Position numbers and translations under genes: made by a program
Origin: Liriodendron chinense
Taxonomy: Eukaryota > Streptophyta > Magnoliopsida > Magnoliales > Magnoliaceae
Reading direction: 5' to 3'
Assembly (NCBI GenBank): GCA_003013855.2
Contig: ML058439.1
Location: forward strand, 310,001-374,000
DNA length: 64,000 nt
Notes under the pieces: generated by a model
The model's input: the letters and a program-made list of their open reading frames with translations, nothing else
Database searches by the model: none
Told to the model about the DNA's origin: nothing
Shown: positions 32,745-46,589 of the stretch, one piece after another
Layout: the number at the start of each line of letters is the position of its first letter
Position numbering within the stretch: the stretch's first letter is position 1

Positions 32745-34450
32745 ATGCCCGCTTGTTCAAAGTCCCGTGAATTTCAAAAATCTAAAAAAATAAAAAACTT
32801 TCAAAAGCCAAAAACATCTAGCATCTCAATTTCAGAAAATTCTCAAAAACCAAAAAACATTTCTTTTCCTGCATTCAATAGTGTGCCAAGTTCGTCTAAA
32901 GAGTCACATGAGTTTGAAGCCGAATCATATGACTTTGACATCGAATTAGACTTCGAGCTCATGGGTCTGGGCGAAGCTCGGGATGAGGAAGATGATGATC
33001 CGGCTCTCGAACTAGAGGATCTCCTTAAAAAGTTCGAATCCAAAGCCAATGTGTTAGCCGATGATTTTGAGATAGTAAACTTGGGGACACCTGAGATCCC
33101 TAAGGAAGTACACATTGGAAAATCGTTGCCACCAGAGATGAAGAAGAGAATGATAGAGTTCCTAGCTCCAAGATTGTCCAACTTCGCGTTCTCATATGAA
33201 GACATGCCGGGGCTCAATGAAGAGCTCGCTGTACACCATCTGCCAACCAGGGCAGATATGAAGCCAGTGAAACAGAAACTTTGAAGAATGAAGCCAGAAT
33301 GGGCTCTGAAAGTCTGAGATGAAGTCATCAAGCATTATAATACGGGATTCTTGGTAGTCTCCAACTACCCTGAATGGCTCGTCAACATCGTACCAGTACC
33401 AAAGACGGATGGCAAGGTTCAAATGTGCATCGACTTCTGAGATCTCAACAAAGCCAATCCTAAAGACGACTTCCCTTTGCCACATATCGACACTCTGGTC
33501 GACAACACTGATGGGTACAAGGTCTTCTCATTCATGGACGGTTTCTCAAGTTACAATCAGATCAAGATGGCTGTCGAAGATTGCGAGAAGACATCGTTTA
33601 TCACTCCTTGGGGAACTTTCTGTTACAGGGTAATGCCGTTCGGTCTAAAGAACATAGGAGCAACATATCAGCAAGCAATGACAGCACTATTCCACGACAT
33701 GATGAACAAAGAGCTTGAAGTATATGTGGACGATATGATCGTCAAATCTCGCACAATGGAAGGACACTTTGAAGATCTGAAGAAGTTATTCAACAGATTA
33801 GAAAAGTACAAGCTCTGCCTCAACCCTCAGAAATGTGTATTCGGTGCAATGGGAGGTAAGCTCCTCGGCTTTATGGTAAGCGAGGATGGCATCAGGGTCG
33901 ACGAGACCAAAACCAGAGCAATCATCGAGATGCCCCCTCCTAGAACAGAGAAAGAAATTCGTGGCTTCCTCGGCAAAATTTAATACATTAGTCGCTTCAT
34001 CGCATAGCTCACACCTATTTGTGAGCCCATTTTCAAGCTCCTTCGGAAGAACGTTCCAAAAGAATGGAATGATGATTACCAAGTCGCCTTCGACCGCATC
34101 AAGAAGTATCTCATGAATCCTCCAGTTCTAGTGCCACCCACTCCCGAACGACCACTATTGTTATACATCTCGGTAGCAGCAGAAGCCATTGGCTGTGTCC
34201 TCGGCCAGCACGATGAGACTGGAAAGAAGGAACAAGCAATATATTATTTGAGCCGAAAGTTCACTGACTACGAGGCCAGGTATTCCCCGATTGAGAAGAC
34301 TTGCCTCGCCCTAGTCTGGGCAACTCAGCTACTCTGTCAATACATGATTGCATTCCCTATTCTCCTACTCGCTCACATGGATCCGCTTAATACCTGTTCG
34401 AGAAGCCGGCACTCACTAGAAGAATAGCTAAATGGCAGCTACTCCTGTCT
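32745..34450 (+). pseudogene. Reverse transcriptase and first RNase H of the Tat-like element
   Basis: One frame with several stops (33282, 33318, about 33436, 33981, about 34006). RT landmarks in order: PVPKTDGKVQMCIDF, DDFPLPHIDTLVD, FSFMDGFSSYNQIKM, FCYRVMPFGLKNIGATYQ, then the catalytic YVDD at 33723-33734 and LNPQKCVFG. RNase H follows from about 34130 (LLLYISVAAEAIGCVLGQ, YYLSRKFTDYEARYSPIEK). A frameshift near 34380-34430 ends it. Confidence 0.9.
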
Positions 34451-34589
34451 GAATTTGACATCACCTATGTCACTTAGAAGGCAATCAAGGGGTAGGCCCT
34501 CACCGATCATCTTGCCGCCCACTCCCTCCTGGATTATCAATCGCTCAAGACATTCTTCCCTGATGAAGATCTCTTACTTATCGAAGGTG

Positions 34590-35060
34590 AAGAAAAGAAG
34601 AAAAAAGATGAGTGGACATTATTCTTCGACGGCGCAGCAAATTCTAAAGGGAGTGGTATTGGAGCGATCCTCTACTCTCCAGATGATGTCCCTATTCTTA
34701 TCTCAAGGCGCATAGCATTCGAGTGCACCAACAACATGGCAGAGTACGAAGCATGCATCGCTGGCTTAAGGGAAGCCATAATCTTGGGCGTCAAGAAGCT
34801 ACGAGTATTTAGAGACTCACAGCTTATCATCCATCAGACCAATGGCAAATGGAAAACCAAGGACGAGAAGTTGATACCATATCATGTGTATCTTGAAAAT
34901 CTGATCGAAGAATTCAAAGAAATCACCTTCTCATACATGCCCAGAGCCAAGAATCAGTTTGCAGACGCACTCGCCACACTCGCGTTAATGCTCGAGATCC
35001 CGAAAGGAGCTTCAGAATGGGAGCTTACAGTCGAAATTCAAGATGAACCTGCTTTCTGCC
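34590..35060 (+). pseudogene. Second (archaeal-type) RNase H domain of the Tat-like element
   Basis: The four acidic positions are visible: FFDGAANSKGSG (about 34621), NNMAEYEACIAGL (about 34730), LRVFRDSQLIIHQ (about 34800) and NQFADALATLA (about 34950). A frameshift lies between the first and second. A duplicated RNase H of this type is a known feature of the Tat/Ogre branch. Confidence 0.85.
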
Positions 35061-35372
35061 TGCAAATAGAAGAAGCCGAAGCTGTCCCGACAAAGCTTGG
35101 TATGCTGACATCAAACAATATCTTGAAACCCAAGAGTATCCGGAGTCAGCAACAGCAACAGATCGCCGAATCATCTAGCGTTTGGCCGGCCAGTTCACCA
35201 TCAGTGGTGAAGTTCTTTACAAGCGATCCTATAATCACATCCTCCTTCAATGCGTCGATGAAACAGAAGCTGCAAAGATCATGAAAGAAATAAATGAAGG
35301 AATCTGTGGCCCACACATGAACGGGCACATGATGGCAAAGAAGATTCTACGACTCGGCTACTATTGGCTCAT

Positions 35373-36963
35373 TGTTCGCTTCCCCAAGTGTAGGGTTGCG
35401 ATGTAGTAATAAACTCGGTAAGACCGAGGTCGATCCACAGGGACTATGTAGGATCTCACAAATTCATCCACAAGTGTCTATTGAAGTCTACTAATCAGAT
35501 TGTTGTATAAAGTTGATGTGAGTAACAAAAGCTGAATTAAATCGAGAGTAATTAATTATAAGAGGGTACTAGGGTTTCAAGGATCCACTTGTAGCAATCC
35601 TTGATGTTCAATCCGCTGTGGTTTCTTATTCTCTCAACTAGAATCGACATTCCTGTCCGTCCAGTCGGATGATAGAACTGTTAAACCAAACAGTCTGTAA
35701 TATGTAAGTTCTATGCATAAGATCCACTCAATCTAGGCTGAGCTGAGCATGCTCAATTGCATAGGTCATTCCCCTTTCCTATAGGTCCAGTTCTCAATCA
35801 TAACCATCCCCAAGTCCTCTCACAAGACAAGGCTAGATTAGGATTTGAACTAGATTCAAATCACCAGCACAGTCCTTACATATTCCAGAAAATCAACTAA
35901 AATAGAACTTTGGCCTGAAGTCCCTTTATGAAGAGCTTAGTACTAGAGCGCACTTCGATTCCTCGGATCATACAGGTCTATACCGTTGCAAACAAATTAA
36001 GAAGATAAGTAATTCATCCAAACATCCATGAGTCATCACAAGACTAAGAAAAATTACTTAAAAACTTGTATAAACTTCAAACCTTAGTTCATAATCATGA
36101 ATTCCAAACTAAAACCACTTAACTACGAATTAAAACATCTTGGATTCACTACAAGCTTCACCTCTTAGCCCTAGCTAAGAGGTTTAGCTGCTCATGATCC
36201 AAGGAAACATGAAACAACTACAAAAAGCATGAAAACAGCAAAGCAAACCAAAAGGAGTTGTGAAACTCCAATCTTCACTTCCACAGCCTCCAACCTCGCT
36301 TGAACCCTTCTAGGATACCCTAGGAACGATCCCTAGGTGTCCTCTTATAGTCTGGAGGCTCCACAACGTCGAAAGAATCGGAAATTTGCGAAACTCTTAC
36401 GCAGCGCAGAGAAAATCGAGAAGAAATTAGAAGCTTCTAAGTCAGTACGCATGGCCGACCGGTCAAGACCGGTCGGCCTCAAGTGAAAACACTCCAGCAA
36501 GCATCTCCGACCGGTCATGACCGGTCGGGCTTATTCATTCTTGGTCCAGCAAGCATGTCCGACCGGTCATGACCGGTCGGACGCCTTCAACAATTCTCCA
36601 GCAGCAATGATCGACCAGTCATGACCGGTCGGACGTCCTCAATACCTCCAAACATGCATGGCTGACCGGTCTGGCTTCCTTGGCCGACCGGTCACGACCG
36701 GTCAGCCCTCTTTTCTTTTTGTATTTTTCTTTTCTTTCTTCTGCTTTCTTTTCTTCTTTAGTTCTTTCTTTCTTTTCTTCTTTGGTCCTCAAACGTTCTT
36801 CATCAGAATGATCCCAAGTGAGCTCTTTATGTCTTCAATTGAGTAGAATCCACCCTCAATCCTGTAGTCACAAAACATGCATTGAATTAGCTTACAAACC
36901 ATACAAACCTTGCACAATGAGTGATGAATTGAGGTTAGAATATGCACAATTAAGAGCTCAACA
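35373..36963 (-). mobile_element. Family-A LTR-like element, copy A2 (1591 bp), inserted in integrase
   Basis: Ends TGTTCGC and CTCAACA. Target duplication CTCAT (35368-35372) versus CTCAC (36964-36968), one mismatch. The left block holds the hairpin CTCGGTAAGACCGAG and then GTCGATCCACAGGGA. The palindrome cassette lies at 36455-36705. On the minus strand a TATA-like CTATAAGAGG (near 36340-36355) follows the cassette. No coding capacity. Confidence 0.85.
36455..36705. repeat. Palindrome cassette of A2: GACCGGTC palindromes every 52 bp
   Basis: 22-bp units of the form CCGACCGGTCA + TGACCGGTCGG begin at 36455, 36507, 36559 and 36611, exactly 52 bp apart. A half unit follows at 36662 and a last unit at 36684. 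The unit at 36507 is a perfect 22-bp palindrome; the one at 36559 extends to a perfect 26-bp palindrome (36557-36582). Each 52-bp repeat also contains CCAGCAAGCAT. Confidence 0.95.
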
Positions 36964-37944
36964 CTCACCATGGAGACAGACTGTTGCCAGCATGTCAGAA
37001 AATGCTTCAAGTGTCAGGAGCATGCGAATCAAATCCATGCCCCCTCATCAGAATTATACAACCTGACCACCCCCTAGCCCTTCTCCATGTGGGGACTCGA
37101 CATCATCAGCAAGATTAGTCACAAAGCATCAAATGGTCATGAGTACATACTTGTGGTAGTCGACTACTTCACTAAGTGGGTAGAAGCAGCCTCCTACACC
37201 ACGATTGCAGCATCTCAGGTGATTAAATTCATGAAGAACAACATCATATGCTAGTATGGAATCCCCAATGCTATCATCATAGATAATGGGACCCCGTTCG
37301 TCAACAAGAAGATGGATGACTTCATCAGCAAATTTAAGATTCAACGTCATCAATCAAGCCCCTACAGTCCTCAAATGAATGGTGGGGTAGAAGCCACAAA
37401 TAAGACAATCGTCAGGATACTCGAGAAGATGGTCGTAACCTATCGAGATTGGTCAGATATGCTCCCATATGCACTTTGGGCCTATCGAACGTCTGTACGA
37501 TCTGCTACGGGCGTTACTCCTTTCTCGCTTACCTATGGAATGGAAGCAGTTCTACCAGTCGAGGTGGAAATACCATCACTACGGGTGTTACTAGAAAGCG
37601 GAGTTGAAGAAGGAGAATGGCAAAGGGCCAGATTTGATCAGTTGCAATTTGCAGATGAAAAGCGCATGCGAGCACTAAGTCATTCTCAGTGTTATCAGAA
37701 AAGGATCGCTCGGGCTTACAACAAGAGAGTCCGAAAAAGAAGTTTCAAGGTAGGCGACATGGTCATGAAGAAGATTCTATCGTCACACCTTCCAGATCCC
37801 AGAGGAAAGTTCAAACCCTCGTGGGATGGGCCGCTGATCATCAGAGAAGTACTTCCCGGAGGCGCCCTCAGACTCACCAGCATGAGAGGGATGGACCTTC
37901 TTAAGCCAATCAACGCCGATAAAGTGAAGATCTTTCACGAATAA

Positions 37945-39070
37945 GTCATTCTAACTTTATCAAGAGTTACTTTAATAAATCTGAAGTCAAGAGGTCGAAG
38001 CTAAAACCTCTGAGAAATCATTTCCGTCCACCAACAAGTGTTTCAAATAAGGGGATTCAAAGGAAAAAAGAGAGAAAAAAAAAGAATATAAAAAAAAGAG
38101 AAGAAAAAGACACAAAAAAGAGAAAAAAGAATACAAAAGAAAAAAGAGAGAGAAAAAGAAGAAGCCGAAGCAAGGCACTCGAGAAAACTCAACCCAAGAA
38201 GAAACACAGTCATCCATCCACCCATCTCAGAAAGGTCGGTAGCTAAGACCGACAGCTCTATCATCGTAACTTAGGATAAAGGTTGAAAGACTGCCATCGG
38301 CTGGCAACGACGGATTCCCAACCTCTAGCCGCCGCAGTTATCCAAAGATCTAGAAAAAAGAAAAAAAAAAGAAAAAAAATGTGTGCCTAAACAAAGAGGG
38401 CGGAGTGAAAACCCGAAAGGGCACTCCGAGTAAAAACAGTGGGCATACAGCGGACTTGGTGAAAATCTGAAAGGGCGCCGAGGGTAAAAACAGCATAGCT
38501 GCCAAGGGGCAGGCAAGATCAAACACCCGGGACATGGTGAAAACCCGAAAGGGCGCTACGGGCAAAAATGACGGGAAAAGGCCAGCTGTGGTGAAAACTC
38601 GAAAGAGCGCTGCAGGTAAAAATGGCTCAAATGGAAAAGAAAAAAAATGAAAAGTGCAAGTACCAAGAAATCAGACATTCCAAACCGGTTCAAGCAGTCA
38701 CAGTTCAAGAACAAGAAAAAGTGCAGTCAGGAGCGAAGAGCTCTGCAAACTTCGACAATCTCAGGAAGCAACAATTCCCATTGCCTACACCTTTAGTGAA
38801 CCAAAGGAGCACACAAGTCAAATCTCGAGACATCGGTCAAAGCATTGGCCGAGCCCCAGTTCTGATTCCTATATTCTGACACAAAATCCAGACACACACT
38901 CCTAAGACAACTCATGGCACAATAGATTCTCAAAAAAGTTTTCTTCTTTTTCATTAAAAGCATCATATTTCTTTTACATATATATCATGTCATTTTTTCA
39001 AAAAATACAAAAAATGCATCATCATCAATCATATACTATGCAAAAAGGAATGTGCAGGTGGCCAACACAA
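37945..39070 (+). other. Post-integrase region of the Tat-like element: low complexity and short repeats
   Basis: No gene. A purine tract rich in AAAGAGA lies at 38048-38170. Four copies of GGTGAAAACCCGAAAGGGCG-like units, each ending GGGTAAAAA, occur between 38400 and 38630. The four units are about 50-75 bp apart. Confidence 0.75.
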
Positions 39071-41686
39071 TCAATCTCTACCCTCTTCCTCGGCCATATC
39101 AGGTAAGTCCTCTGACTCATAATGAAATAGTCTCGCTCTCAACCTGCTTACCTCCATATGCAGGTAATGTACCTCATCGCGCTTAAGGCTGCGGATCGTT
39201 GTCTCCTCATCAGACAACCTCTGATCGGCAGCCAATCTCCTTGACATCATCTCACAATGATACCAAAGTGCGGAAATCTCAGACAGCAAATGGCCATGAG
39301 TGGCCAAAAGGAAACCAGGATCGATGAATGGGCGCTCCTCAAAGGGTTCATATGAACCAGATGAAGAGCCGGCATCTCCATGGATATCCTGCTCATCCTC
39401 ATCAGCCGTCTGGTGCCAGCAAGGGATACGTCGATACAGAGACTTCTCAGCAACCCAGTACTGATATGGGGCGGTCGCCATCAGAAAAGCCCGCAGCTCA
39501 AAACCAAGCAAATCAGCAGTCAAGTAACTCGCCCAAGATCCATCGACCCGAGTCCTAAAGTCAGAGGTTCTAGATGGAAGTGCTCGACGCCCAATACCCG
39601 TGAAAGCAAAAAGAGGAACATCCTGCTCATACCCAAACTGCCGTAGGAACCTGATAGGATGATAAGAAAAGTAAGATCGAAAGTCTACCAACATCAGAGG
39701 AAGGCGGTGCGCATCGCAAAGCACTGGAGGAAGTGAAAGACAAGATGACCCCCAACGAACATTCCAGTCACGAAGATCAGCGAACATCCTGCGATACAAG
39801 GGCTCACTCATCCGAGCCATATGAGGAAGAAATTCCATGATGTGTCGAATAAGGTCTGGGCGACGGGTGCCAGGAAATGGTACAGGAACAGTCAGCGAAA
39901 GGCGCTCTCATAGCCAGACCTGATCACAAGAAGGAAAGGAAGTTCAGTTAGAGCAAAGCAATTCCTAAAAAGCAAGAAGAGAAAGGTGCAAAAAAGATAC
40001 CTGAAGAAATGCACAGCAGCTGCGAAGGACACGAGTGCGGCCCAGGGCACAGTCAGTCAACCTGTTAAACAGCTCGGCCGGGACGAGAGAAATGATCCCC
40101 TGCCGTCGGGTAGCTCGGCTCATCACCTCAAAAAGCAAAGGAGTCTGGAACCTGCCCCATCCCGAGAACAGCACTTCAGCTATCAAGCAGAACATCAGTG
40201 CGTTCTGAGAAAGAATAGATCCGGCCACACGTCGAGGACCCGAAAAAAGATCATACAGTAAGTCCAAGGAAAACACTATAGCATCCTGGCCGGCAGCTGC
40301 AGGCCGAACAAGATAAGGGATCATGAACCAGTTCTGCGGTGTGGCAGTCTTTGACAATGTCTTCGGCGAAAAATACTGAGTATAATCCCAAGGAAGGCCG
40401 GTCAAGTGCGTAAGCTCCTCCAAAGAGGGTCCCATCTCCATGTCGTTGAACGCAAACAAGTTCAACGAAGGGACCCAGTCAATCAGTGTGGCCCCGAGCA
40501 TCCTCCAATTAATGTTAACTCTAGCCATATGGATCAGACTGCCGAAGCCATAGGACTCCAAATCCCGAATCTCATAAGCTGACAAGCTGTCAAGCCAAGC
40601 AAGCAGTCGTGGCGAGCAAGAAGGACAAGGAAGTAGCTGACAAGTCCTCACGGGAACCCCCTCCAAAACAAAAGGCCCAGAAATCAATGACGGCTCATCG
40701 AGGATCGGAACATCAACGGGCGAAGGAGAAGGAAAAGCTGGAACCTCTGCAGACTCAACAGCCCCTGACCTGCCCCCAGTAACGGCTATGTCAGATATAG
40801 TCGCATCACTGTCTGAAACTGTCAGGACCTCAGCTGCATGAGAAGACTCACCCACCTCATGAACAGAGTGCGCAAAGGACCGACGATCAGGAGAAGGACG
40901 ACACTCTCCATCAAAAGGGCTATTAGCAAAGATCACACCACACATCATGGCACCCTGACCAATCTGACTGTCAAAAAATGCATCTGAACCATCAAGAAGG
41001 GTCCCGGCAATCCCGATCGAAGAATCAACGGTCGGATCTGGACCTGCGACCCTTTCCAACATAAAGTTGTGAATCCAGTCATCATCCTGACCAATCAAAG
41101 GGATCATCGAGGCATCCACACCGTCCATCATCAGGGGGACATCGTCAATGATCACATCAAGTCCACCCAAACAAGTATGCCGCACATCTCAGCCATCATC
41201 AAGAGCATCCAAACCATCAAAGGTATCATCTGAACCATCCATACCATCCAAACATGAGATCAGCCCATCTATGTCCATTATACTCCCATCACCTCCATCA
41301 ATCACATCATCCAGGTGGCCCACATTCAAGGGATACATAGCCTCACCTATGTCCCATCTCCTCATCTCATCCATACCATCCATCTCTCCCATAATGAGGG
41401 CCCCATTTAAATCAGAAATTTCAGCATGGCTGCCATTAATGGGGCCATTCAAAGCTCCACCAACCACCATCCCTAGCCCCTCATTAATGCCCCCATTCAA
41501 TGCTCCATCTCCACCATCTATTAAAGAAAACCCTCCATCATTAAAACCTTCAACACTTTCTAAAGTGTGGGACCCACCATGGACAGTCCCCACAACCCCT
41601 AAATCTTCACCATCCATTGCTTGAGAAAGGACAAACCAAGAAGAGGACAAAAAGAGAATGAAAGAAGAGACAAGGAAGAGATTCAT
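39071..41686 (-). pseudogene. Antisense PMD-like (aminotransferase-like plant mobile domain) gene I carried by the retrotransposon
   Basis: Two exons are readable on the minus strand. Exon 1 runs from an ATG at 41686 (or 41620) to 40001, where CTTCAG meets a GTATCT donor. Exon 2 runs from 39919 (after a CAG acceptor) to 39071; both sides of the junction are in phase 0. Exon 1 includes LAWLDSLSAYEIRDLESYG, LIDWVPSLNLFAFNDMEMG and LEELTHLTGLPW, which fit the PMD fold (F-x-F...E(M)-x-x-L-E(D)-x-x-x-L-x-G). Exon 2 ends in a charged helical tail. Two in-frame TGA codons break it: about 41186-41188, and about 39908 where CGA is expected. PMD domains are known in some Ty3/gypsy elements and in MAIN/MAIL host proteins. 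An N-terminal hydrophobic run may be untranslated. Confidence 0.72.
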
Positions 41687-42530
41687 GGTTGGATCGAAAA
41701 GTCAAGTACAGGGATGAGGGAGACAGTGACCAGGGGAATGTTCTCACTGTCCGAACCAGAGCCAACCTAGGCCGCACAAGAGGCGAGCCTTGGGCGGCCC
41801 GCTGTGGGCTGCCCGTACGGACGCGTTCCCTCTCTCTCCGCGGGATTGGCTCCATGGTCGTTGGTAGGTGAGGCTGACAGTCCACATCAGCAGATGGCAC
41901 CCTGAGGGCCGCCCAAGGCCCCAATCCACTCCAAATTTCGTTTGAGGTTGATCAGAATCATTTGGAAGGTACCACACCTATCCAACCAGGAAGTCATGCG
42001 ACCAACATAGGTCTGATCGGGTCAAAGAGAAGGAAAGTTGATCAAGGGGGGGCCCACAAGCAATCTGGGCCATTCAAAGACTAGATCATCATGATCTAAA
42101 TCATAGGAAAGCTTGCATGAGTCATGAAATAGCAAGATCGAAGGCTTGATCATCAAGAAAGAAGGCCAGAATCCCAGATCTGATCATCAAGTGGGCCCAC
42201 AAGGCCAAATCAAGCGATCTGAGCCGTTCAAGTCATCATCCGCACTATGAGAAGCCTTCTTAGCCTCACAAAACATAAAGAAAGGGTGCTCCAAAGCAAA
42301 GCTGAGATCTGCAAGGGGCCCACAAGGCCAAATTAAGCAATGTGAGCCGTTCAAGTCATCATCCATGCAGTTAAAAAGTCTCGTCTTCCACAAATCATTC
42401 AGAGCATGTAGGCATCATCAAGTAATTTGAGACAAGTGAAAGGTTGTATATTCATTCAGAAGATTTTGATACAAAAGAGGGTAAAAGCAAAAAGAGGTCA
42501 TGCATCGAGTAAGCTGAATATAAAAGAAGG

Positions 42531-44112
<1,582 letters not shown>

Positions 44113-46580
44113 TGAATCCTACAAGCTTGGCAAGGTAAGTCCCTATCCTTTACCCGTTAAAATCCAAATTATCATCCAGGAAATCCATGGGATTGGGCTC
44201 ACATTCAAATGCAAAATCCAAAGTCCGACTCCATGTGTCACCCAGGATATGTGTTGGGCCCATTGAAGAAAGCAAGGCCCACCCCAAAGAGGGTTGCATG
44301 CTGTGTCTAGGAAAGGAAAGTCCATCATCCAAGGACACATTTTGGACAACAAATGCACTTAAGTGCCATAAGATGAACGAGGGATAAAGATCCAACTTCA
44401 CATGAGAAGTCCCTCTTCAAAGTCCATATGTGGCCAAGGATTGGTTCACTTTTTATACCAAGGCCATGATTCTCATTTTCCCATCTTTTTACACATGTAC
44501 ATGGATAAGTGGGGAATAGGAAGGAAATGGGCCCCCAAGAGCAACCCAAATGCCCCACCTTAATGGATTGAAGGGAGCACATAGCCCATTTGAAGAACAT
44601 GAGGACCCATTCATGGGTTAACCATGGGCAACCCTATGTGCATCATCTTGATAAAAGTTTTGACTATAAGAATACAACATGGTGGTCTACCCACAAACAT
44701 ATGAATCAAAGAAGGCAATGGTAAAAATTTGATGCACATAACCCACATGAAGAACCAAAGTTGGAGATGTCCATGCAAGGACAAGTTTGGGCAACTTATG
44801 TGCACCAATTGCTTTACAAAAGGGGACCATTTGAGCACAAGAGGGTGTGGCTTGATGTGTCACCCAACCATCATGAAAATGGCTAAGAATGGTATATATA
44901 GCCCACTTGAAGATCAAAATCCAAAATGCCCCAAAGCATGGGACAAAATTGGGCAACTTATGGGTATCATTCTTTCTCACAAATTGAAAGAAAAATCACT
45001 CATATTTGAGAATGATGGTGGATGACCCACCAAACACCCCAAGGGAAGTTCAAGGAACTATGGTTGCATGGATAGCTCACTTGAAGGAGGATCATCCATT
45101 TGAGGTTGATAACATTAAAGGGAAACTCTTGAGAACCACTTTCCTACCACACGGAAAAACCATTTGAACTTAGTGAGATTGTTGAAACAACTCACTCATG
45201 GGACTTGTAGATGATCAAGTAACTTCCGTCCTCCATCCATCCAAAAGAAAAAGCATGAAAGGAAAAAATCCTACATGAACAAAGTGTAGTGGAGCACACA
45301 TGGTCCAAAGAAATGCACAAGTTTCAATGAGGGCCCAAAAGCCCATCCATATGGAAAAATTCTAAGGAACTCACCACACTTTGTGAACAAGGATGTACAT
45401 CATAATCAAGAAATGGTGGAAGATTTGGGCTACTTGACCACAAGAGCCTAACTAAGAAATCTAGCCCACTTGAGATCCAAGTGAAGAATGGGCTAGTCAC
45501 CTTTGTCCATACACATGTGAAGAAAGATAGGGCCACCCAAAGCGAGCCCCATGAGCCCAAAACTTGAGGTGGGCCCTACCATTCCCATGGGCCTAAACCT
45601 TGAAGAGAAGATGGAAAAGAAAAGAAGAGTTCTAAGGAAAAATGACAAGGGAAAGAAAGCATGAGGGAGCCCAAAATGAAGTGTTGGGCCCATCAAGTAC
45701 ACCAAGGGCCATGACTTCACTTTGAGCCCATTTGATACACATGAAAAGAGGCCCAACTCCCATGAAAAAAGATAGGATATTTTGCCATGCACACTTGATG
45801 GACATGGCAAAATTACCCTTTACATACACATGAAGGGAGTGTGAAAGAAGAAAAGAAAGAATGAAATGGAAGCTTGCAATGTCCTTCTCCATGCACCACC
45901 TTTAGAAGAGATTGGAAATCTAGGCCAAAAAATACTTGGGCCCACCTTCACTCCTTTTGGAATAGCTATATGAAAAAAAGAAAGAGTAATGAGAAGAGAC
46001 AACGAAGAAGGAAAAAGACAAGAGAGAAAGGGAGTGGTCCATACCTTTACCTCTCGCTAAAGGGGGACCACCTTACTGTCCCAAAGCTTCACTAAGGCCC
46101 ACCACTTGAAAAGAACAAAGAACCACCAAAAGAGAGAGAAAAACTTGAAGAAAGAGAGAGTATGAGAGAGAGAAAAGAGAGATTGCACGTTGGAGGGGCT
46201 AAGGGTGCCCTATGTTATATAGAAAAGGAGAGTGCACCCCTTTACCCGACCCACTGGAAAAACCAGTGGGCAGAGACGGTCCAAGCGGCGCCCAGGGGGA
46301 TGTCCTCCCTCCCACCTAGTTGAAACGACTTCTCACCCTCTCTCCTTGGGAAGAACTCCTCCTTGGGAAGGGTGATTGCAAGTGAATCTTATACCTCCTT
46401 GTAAGAGTGAAGTGATGGAAGAGAATGATGAGAAAAAGTGAGGAATCTCACCAAAATCTCATCTGGTGAGAAATTGGTGAGAAATTGCTTAATGATATGG
46501 AAAACGTTCCATGGAATCTTCAAGAAAAAGAAAAAAATTTGACTTGGTCAAACAGTGATCTCAACCATCTAAAGTCATGT
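44113..46580. other. Region upstream of PMD-like gene II, no gene seen
   Basis: 2.4 kb of purine-rich sequence with the phrases GCCCACTTGAAG and GGGCCCA recurring many times in diverged form (for example near 44580, 44900, 45070, 45460, 45530). No supported frame. It may hold the promoter of the antisense genes. Confidence 0.55.
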
Positions 46581-46589
46581 TTTCAGCAT

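Larger units (their letters stand above)
35182..37944 (+). pseudogene. Integrase of the Tat-like element, split by family-A copy A2
   Basis: The HHCC finger starts at GPHMNGHMMAKKILRLGYYW before 35370 and continues after the insertion with TMETDCCQHVRKCFKCQEH from 36967. Both halves are in the same frame once A2 and one target copy are removed. The catalytic core is DX35E: D at 37099-37101 (MWGLDII), D at 37282-37284 (IIDNGTPF), E at 37390-37392 (GGVEATNKT). In-frame TAG codons stand at 37075 (likely from TGG) and 37252. The C-terminal part from 37740 (RSFKVGDMVMKKIL, GKFKPSWDGPLIIREV) is the usual gypsy GPY/F-type tail. Confidence 0.9.

Noticed and set aside
36455..36705. CRISPR-like array because of evenly spaced palindromes
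   Set aside because: Plant nuclear DNA, the spacers are near-identical, and the units form an ordinary 52-bp tandem repeat.
35368..36966. Reading family A as a DNA transposon with 3-bp duplications (CTC, TTA)
   Set aside because: Moving the end by two bases gives TG..CA termini and 5-bp duplications (TTAAC perfect, CTCAT/CTCAC), which fits LTR-type integration better.
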